Origin: an uncultured Collinsella sp.
GTDB lineage: Bacteria; Actinomycetota; Coriobacteriia; Coriobacteriales; Coriobacteriaceae
NCBI GenBank assembly: GCA_900545555.1
Contig: UQZI01000026.1
Location: forward strand, 1 to 26,645
DNA length: 26,645 nucleotides
Direction of reading: 5' to 3'
Shown: positions 22,411-26,645 of the stretch, one piece after another
Layout: each line of letters begins with the position of its first letter
How positions within the stretch are numbered: the first letter of the stretch is position 1
Made by a program: the position numbers and the translations under genes
Notes under the pieces: generated by a model
The model's input: only the letters and a program-made list of their open reading frames with translations
What the model was told of the DNA's origin: nothing
Databases searched by the model: none

Positions 22411-22424
22411 GGACAGGTCCACCG

Positions 22425-23450
22425 CTACTCGCAGAGCAGCTTAGCGATCTGGACGGCGTTGGTTGCCGCGCCCTTACGGATTTGGTCGCCGCAGCACCAG
22501 AAGGTGATGCCACGCGCAGCCTCGGGGTTCGAGATGTCGCGGCGTACGCGACCGACCCAAATCAGGTCCTGGTCGGAGGTGTCCATCGGCATGGGGAAGC
22601 GATCGTGCGCATCCTCGGCACTCATGTCGTCAACCAGCTTGACGCCCGGAGCGGCAGCCAGCGCAGCACGGGCCTCCTCAACCGTAATGTCGCGCTCAAA
22701 CTCGAGCGTAATGCTCTCGGAGTGCGAGCGCAGCACGGGCACGCGCACGCAGGTGCAGTTCACGCGCAGCTCGGGCAGGTGCATGATCTTGCGGCCCTCG
22801 TTTTGCAGCTTCATCTCCTCGGAGGTAAAGCCCTCCTCCTTGACGCCGCCAATCTGCGGAATCAGGTTGCTCGCCAGCTGGGCGGCAAAGGCGCGCGGCT
22901 CGGGAATCTCCTCACCACGGCCCAGAGCGGCCAGCTGAGCCTCGAGCTCGGCCATACCGGGAGCGCCAGCACCCGAAGCTGCCTGATACGTGGACACGAT
23001 CATGCGCTTCACGCCGGCGAGCTGATGTAGCGGCCACGTGGGAACCAGGCCGATGATAGTCGCGCAGTTGGGGTTGGCGATCAAGCCGTGGTGCCACTTA
23101 ATGTCATCGGCGTTAATCTCGGGCACGACCAGCGGCACCTCGGGATCCAGACGGAAGGCATGGCTGTTGTCGACCACGACGGCGCCGCGCTTGACGGCCT
23201 CGGGCAGCAGTTCCTTGGCGATATCGTCGCCGGCAGCGCCGAGTACGATGTCGCAGCCCTCAAAAGCCTCGGGGCAAGCCTCCTCAATCACAACCTGCTC
23301 GCCGCGGAACTCGACGGTCTTGCCCGCAGAGCGCGCGCTCGCCAGCAGCTTGAGCTTGCCAACCGGAAACTCCTGCTCGTTGAGGCACTCGAGCATCTGG
23401 GTGCCAACAGCTCCCGTCGCGCCCAAAATAGCAACCGTGTACTGTTTCAT
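22425..23450 (-). CDS. asd: Aspartate-semialdehyde dehydrogenase
   Basis: A 341-residue NADPH-dependent enzyme that makes aspartate semialdehyde from aspartyl phosphate, the branch point to lysine, threonine and methionine. Motifs: nucleotide-binding GATGAVGTQM (10-19), DNSHAFRL (94-101), nucleophile C129 in ANPNCATIIG, and the catalytic His in RVPVLRSHSES. I start at the ATG at 23450 with GGGGGAAG just upstream; the frame extends to 23606 but that leader is repetitive and has no RBS. lysC lies 174 bases upstream on the same strand, so they may share a transcript, although a hairpin (23581-23616) lies between. TATAAA at 23520-23515 on the minus strand is a possible -10 box for a separate promoter. 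Confidence 0.97.
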   Translation of the reverse strand: MKQYTVAILGATGAVGTQMLECLNEQEFPVGKLKLLASARSAGKTVEFRGEQVVIEEACPEAFEGCDIVLGAAGDDIAKELLPEAVKRGAVVVDNSHAFRLDPEVPLVVPEINADDIKWHHGLIANPNCATIIGLVPTWPLHQLAGVKRMIVSTYQAASGAGAPGMAELEAQLAALGRGEEIPEPRAFAAQLASNLIPQIGGVKEEGFTSEEMKLQNEGRKIMHLPELRVNCTCVRVPVLRSHSESITLEFERDITVEEARAALAAAPGVKLVDDMSAEDAHDRFPMPMDTSDQDLIWVGRVRRDISNPEAARGITFWCCGDQIRKGAATNAVQIAKLLCE

Positions 23451-23580
23451 GCTTCCCCCTTTTAAGGTTGTGGCTTTTGCCCGCACGCCGAGCAGGCTGA
23501 ATAGTCTTGCCCAGTTTATACAAAAACGGGACGGATATGAAACCCGCCCCGTCGAAACGAAACCGAAACGAAACGCCCCA

Positions 23581-23616
23581 CGGTAGATTTTTGAGACATG
23601 ACCCAAAAACCTACCG
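23581..23616 (-). terminator. Hairpin between lysC and asd
   Basis: CGGTAGATTTTTG (23581-23593) pairs with CAAAAACCTACCG (23604-23616) with one mismatch, around ten bases. It lies eight bases after the lysC stop. The T-run is inside the stem rather than after it, so termination could be partial, letting some transcripts reach asd. Confidence 0.5.
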
Positions 23617-23624
23617 AGCAGTCA

Positions 23625-25013
23625 CTACTTTTTGAGCGCGGCCAGAGCGGGATCAACCGGCGCGGAAGCCTCCAGGTCGGAGACCTTCACAATGCCATTT
23701 TCGTCGGAGAAGGCACGGTAAATGGTCCGAATCGCCAGGTCAAAGTCCTTCTCCTCGACACCGATAATGATGTTGATCTCGTCGCAGCTCTGCGAAATCA
23801 TACGCACGCTCACGCCGGCCTGGCCGAGCATGCCAAACAGATGGCCCGAGATACCTGCACGACCGCGCAGGTTGCGGCCGACGGTAGCGATGAGCGCCAA
23901 GCCCTCGACAACCTCGATCTCGAGCGGCTCGACCTCCTGCTGAATGTCGCCCACGAGCGAGTACAGCGAGTCGTGCACATCCTGCTCCTGCACCACGGCG
24001 CCAAAGCGGTCGACACCGGTGGGCATGTGCTCGACGGAAACGTCATAGCGCTCGAAGACCGAAAGCGCACGGCGCATAAAGCCAACGCGGGGCTTGGTGC
24101 GGTCGCGGGCCACGTTGATAGCGACAAAACCGCGCTTGCCGGTCACACCGGTAATGATGGGTTCTGCCTCGCCCTCGTCAGCCGTCTCGCTAATGATGGT
24201 ACCGGGGTCCTGCGGCGCATTGGTGTTCTTGATGACCAGCGGAATACCCGCCTCACGCACAGGGAACACGGCCTCCTCGTGCAGGACGCTTGCGCCCATG
24301 TACGAAAGCTCACGCAGCTCCTCGTAGGTAACGCGGGCGATGGGCTGCGCCTCGGGCACAATACGCGGATCGGCAGAATAGAAGCCCGAAACGTCGGTCC
24401 AGTTCTCGTACAGATCGGCGCCCAGGCACTTGGCCAGAATCGAGCCGGAAATATCGCCGCCGCCACGGTCGAGCAGCTTGATCTGGCCCTCACGCGTCGC
24501 GCCGTAGAAACCGGGCATGACAAAGCCACCCTGCTGGCCGTACTCCTGCACCAGCTCGGAAGTGCGGTTCATGCTGAGCGTACCGTCGTGATGGAACGCC
24601 ACAACCGTCGCGGCATCCAGGAACGGCAGGCCCAGGTACTCGGCCATCAGGCGAGCGGTGAAGTACTCGCCGCGGCTCACAAGCTCCTCAGTGGAGTAGC
24701 CACCGGAGCGAGCACGCTCGGCAAAGGCCGCGAACTCCTCACGGATGGGATAGGTGAGCTCCAGCTCGTCAGCGATATCAAAATAGCGCTGGCCAATGTC
24801 CTCGAGCAGCTCCTCACACGACACGTGGTACTTAACGTGCGCATTGACCAGATAGAGCAGGTCGGTCACCTTGGTGTCGCCCTTAAAACGGCGACCGCAG
24901 GCGGAAACCACCACAAAACGGCGGGCCGGATCGGCATCGACAATGGCCTTGATCTTCTTAAAGTGTTCGGCGTCGGCGACAGACGAGCCGCCAAACTTGG
25001 CAATCTTAATCAT
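23625..25013 (-). CDS. lysC: Aspartate kinase
   Basis: A 462-residue enzyme that phosphorylates aspartate, the first step of lysine, threonine and methionine synthesis. KFGGSSV (6-12) begins the kinase domain; SRGEYFTARLMAEYLG and DRGGGDISGSILA mark substrate and ATP sites, and WTDVSGFYSADPR the end of the core. The C-terminus has two ACT domains (about 305-375 and 385-455), which normally bind lysine and/or threonine for feedback control. There is no fused homoserine dehydrogenase. The second glycine-rich motif reads RGGGD where RGGSD is usual. The ATG at 25013 is preceded by AAAGG at a rather long 12 bases. It is divergent from thrC; no lysine riboswitch is visible in the 103-base gap. Confidence 0.97.
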   Translation of the reverse strand: MIKIAKFGGSSVADAEHFKKIKAIVDADPARRFVVVSACGRRFKGDTKVTDLLYLVNAHVKYHVSCEELLEDIGQRYFDIADELELTYPIREEFAAFAERARSGGYSTEELVSRGEYFTARLMAEYLGLPFLDAATVVAFHHDGTLSMNRTSELVQEYGQQGGFVMPGFYGATREGQIKLLDRGGGDISGSILAKCLGADLYENWTDVSGFYSADPRIVPEAQPIARVTYEELRELSYMGASVLHEEAVFPVREAGIPLVIKNTNAPQDPGTIISETADEGEAEPIITGVTGKRGFVAINVARDRTKPRVGFMRRALSVFERYDVSVEHMPTGVDRFGAVVQEQDVHDSLYSLVGDIQQEVEPLEIEVVEGLALIATVGRNLRGRAGISGHLFGMLGQAGVSVRMISQSCDEINIIIGVEEKDFDLAIRTIYRAFSDENGIVKVSDLEASAPVDPALAALKK

Positions 25014-25116
25014 GGGCTGGAGGTTACCTTTCTAAAAGCCTCTGCAAACCTGTTTTGCGCGCTCTGATACCATGGTTTCACCGATTGGGACCAAGGCATC
25101 CGAGGAGCAGTGTTAT

Positions 25117-26634
25117 ATGGGAACTTATCATAGTACACGAGGACGCACTTTATCGTGCTCAAGTAAGGTGGCAATCCGCACCGGCATCGCTCCCGACGGG
25201 GGTCTGTTTGTCTCGGACGAGCTTGGCACCCAGCAGGTCGATATCAGCTCGCTTGCAGATAAATCGTACTTTGAAATCGCTCAAGATGTGTTGGGAATGT
25301 TACTGAATGATTACACGGCCGAAGAAATTTCGGCGTGTGTCGACGAGGCATACCGCGGCACGTTCGCGAGCGAAGAGGTTACGCCGCTCGTCAAACTCGA
25401 CGCTGCGCCGGGCGCTGACGCCCCTCAGACCTATGTGATGGAACTCTTTGGCGGCCCCACGAGCGCCTTCAAGGACGTCGCCCTGCAGATGCTCCCCCGC
25501 CTTATGGCCCGCACCTCCGCCAAGGACGGCGGCGCCGAGCGCATCATGATCGTCACCGCCACGTCGGGCGACACGGGCAAGGCAGCACTCGCCGGCTTTG
25601 CCGACGCTCCGGGCACGGGCATCACTGTCTTTTATCCCGAGGGCAAGGTCAGCCGCGTCCAGAACCTGCAGATGTCCACGCAGGAGGGCGACAACGTCGC
25701 CGTCTGCGGCATCCGCGGCAACTTTGACGACGCCCAGAGCGCCGTCAAGCGCATCTTTGCCGATAAGGAGCTTGCCGAGCGCCTGGAGGCCGCTGGCACG
25801 GTGCTTTCAAGCGCCAACTCCATCAATGTCGGACGTCTGGTACCGCAGGTCATCTACTACTTTGCCGCCTATGCGCAGCTGCTGCGCGCCGACGCTATCG
25901 AGGCTGGCGACGCCGTGGAGTTCTGCGTACCCACCGGCAACTTTGGCGATATCTTGGCCGGCTACTACGCCAAGCGCATGGGTCTGCCCGTCGCCAAGCT
26001 CGTCGTGGCGAGCGACAAGAACAACGTGCTTGCCGACTTCCTGACCACCGGCGTCTACGACCGCAACCGTCCGTTCTTCACGACTATCTCGCCGTCGATG
26101 GACATCCTCATCAGCTCTAACCTGGAGCGCATGCTGTACTTCCTGTCCGATGGCGACTGCGAGCTCGTTGCCGGCCTCATGGAGCAGCTTGCCCAGACCG
26201 GCCGCTACGAGGTGCCCGCCGAGCTGCTGGCTAAGATTCAGAGCGTCTTTGGCTGCGGTTGGGCCAGCGAGGACGAGATCCGCGCTGCTATCAAGAGCTG
26301 CTGGGACGCGAACAGCTACGTGATCGACCCGCACACCGCTTGCGGCTATCACGTCTTTGAAAAGGTCGCTCCCGCCGAGGGCGCCAAGGCCCGCGTGCTG
26401 CTTTCGACCGCCAGCCCCTACAAGTTCCCACGCGCCTGCTGCGACGCCCTGGGGCTCGACGTTCCCGAGGACGACTTTGAGGCTATGCGCGTGCTCGAGC
26501 AGGCAACCAACACGGTTGCCCCGGTCCAACTCGCCGAGCTCGAGTCCAAGCCCGTCCGCTTCGAAGACGTCTGCGACGTAGCCGACATGGCCAACTACGT
26601 AGAGTCTGCAGCAAAAAAGATGGCAACCAACTAA
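25117..26634 (+). CDS. thrC: Threonine synthase
   Basis: A 505-residue PLP enzyme that turns O-phosphohomoserine into threonine. The N-terminal YHSTRG (4-9) is the family hallmark; K119 in FGGPTSAFKDVALQ carries the cofactor; TATSGDTGKAAL and PTGNFGDILAGYYA bind the PLP phosphate and substrate. The length fits the bacterial/fungal type (about 430-510). The ATG at 25117 has GAGGAG nine bases upstream; the open frame from 25072 begins in the promoter region. It is divergent from lysC, so two pathway enzymes can be controlled from one intergenic region. GCAAA/TTTGC near 25045-25060 is a small inverted repeat there. Confidence 0.97.
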   Translation: MGTYHSTRGRTLSCSSKVAIRTGIAPDGGLFVSDELGTQQVDISSLADKSYFEIAQDVLGMLLNDYTAEEISACVDEAYRGTFASEEVTPLVKLDAAPGADAPQTYVMELFGGPTSAFKDVALQMLPRLMARTSAKDGGAERIMIVTATSGDTGKAALAGFADAPGTGITVFYPEGKVSRVQNLQMSTQEGDNVAVCGIRGNFDDAQSAVKRIFADKELAERLEAAGTVLSSANSINVGRLVPQVIYYFAAYAQLLRADAIEAGDAVEFCVPTGNFGDILAGYYAKRMGLPVAKLVVASDKNNVLADFLTTGVYDRNRPFFTTISPSMDILISSNLERMLYFLSDGDCELVAGLMEQLAQTGRYEVPAELLAKIQSVFGCGWASEDEIRAAIKSCWDANSYVIDPHTACGYHVFEKVAPAEGAKARVLLSTASPYKFPRACCDALGLDVPEDDFEAMRVLEQATNTVAPVQLAELESKPVRFEDVCDVADMANYVESAAKKMATN

Positions 26635-26645
26635 ACCCCTTATTA

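Larger units (their letters stand above)
21970..22424. other. 455-base non-coding region of hairpins between ogt and asd
   Basis: Very C-rich on the plus strand. It holds three tandem hairpin units (22030-22188), a stretch without clear structure (22189-22280) and a 130-bp palindrome (22281-22410). Open frames across it read through repeats in both directions and I do not accept them. Confidence 0.7.

Noticed and set aside
22010..22444. Plus- and minus-strand open frames of 70-230 codons between ogt and asd
   Set aside because: Both strands give the same G-P-G-L-V-F-R-T string because of the 130-bp palindrome, and the rest is tandem repeat. The composition is Pro/Arg-rich without a domain.
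23598..25067. 489-codon plus-strand open frame opposite lysC
   Set aside because: lysC is unmistakable on the minus strand; the plus frame is an Ala/His/Leu-rich shadow.
25014..25116. Lysine riboswitch or T-box between lysC and thrC
   Set aside because: The gap is only 103 bases, too short for either, and shows none of their conserved strings.

Overview
The window reads as a stretch of chromosome from a gut Actinobacterium of the class Coriobacteriia, most like Collinsella. The evidence is the high G+C content with C/G-ending codons, RBSs of the AAAGGA/GGAGG type, some GTG starts and the mix of encoded enzymes. This assignment is by recognition, not by a search. No rRNA, tRNA, transposase, integrase or CRISPR array was seen.

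Layout. 1-2511 (minus): a three-gene ABC-2 exporter operon (ATPase and two small permeases), visibly more A+T-rich than the rest. 2656-3554 (minus): a DUF2975-type membrane protein paired with a small Cro/C1 regulator. 3785-6045 (minus): a two-gene signalling unit, a response regulator with a degenerate GGDEF, a REC and an intact HD-GYP domain, followed by a stand-alone HPt protein. 6256-8055: an alpha/beta hydrolase divergent from a radical SAM protein. 8216-10169 (plus): methionine aminopeptidase with a SEC-C zinc motif, then a D-2-hydroxyacid dehydrogenase. 10422-13054: an M18 aminopeptidase divergent from a choloylglycine-hydrolase-like Ntn enzyme. 13194-15645 (plus): 6-phosphofructokinase and a membrane-anchored HTH regulator. 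16160-19632 (minus): a MacB/FtsX-type ABC transporter. 19773-21184 (plus): promoter, candidate fluoride riboswitch with terminator, and a CLC-F-like fluoride antiporter. 21391-21969 (minus): O6-methylguanine-DNA methyltransferase. 22425-26634: asd and lysC (minus) divergent from thrC (plus), the shared and threonine steps of the aspartate amino-acid pathway.

Most genes are ordinary. The unusual content lies between them. Nearly every sizeable gap holds a large palindromic element: three copies of an exactly 67-bp hairpin with conserved ends and a changing middle; four copies of a roughly 48-bp hairpin with a conserved loop and compensating stem changes; single palindromes of about 97, 130 and 149 bp; and two sets of tandem hairpins. 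These look like several families of non-autonomous mobile or REP-like elements, some doubling as terminators. The best functional find is the fluoride-sensing leader: promoter, aptamer and terminator fit together base for base ahead of the CLC-F-like gene.
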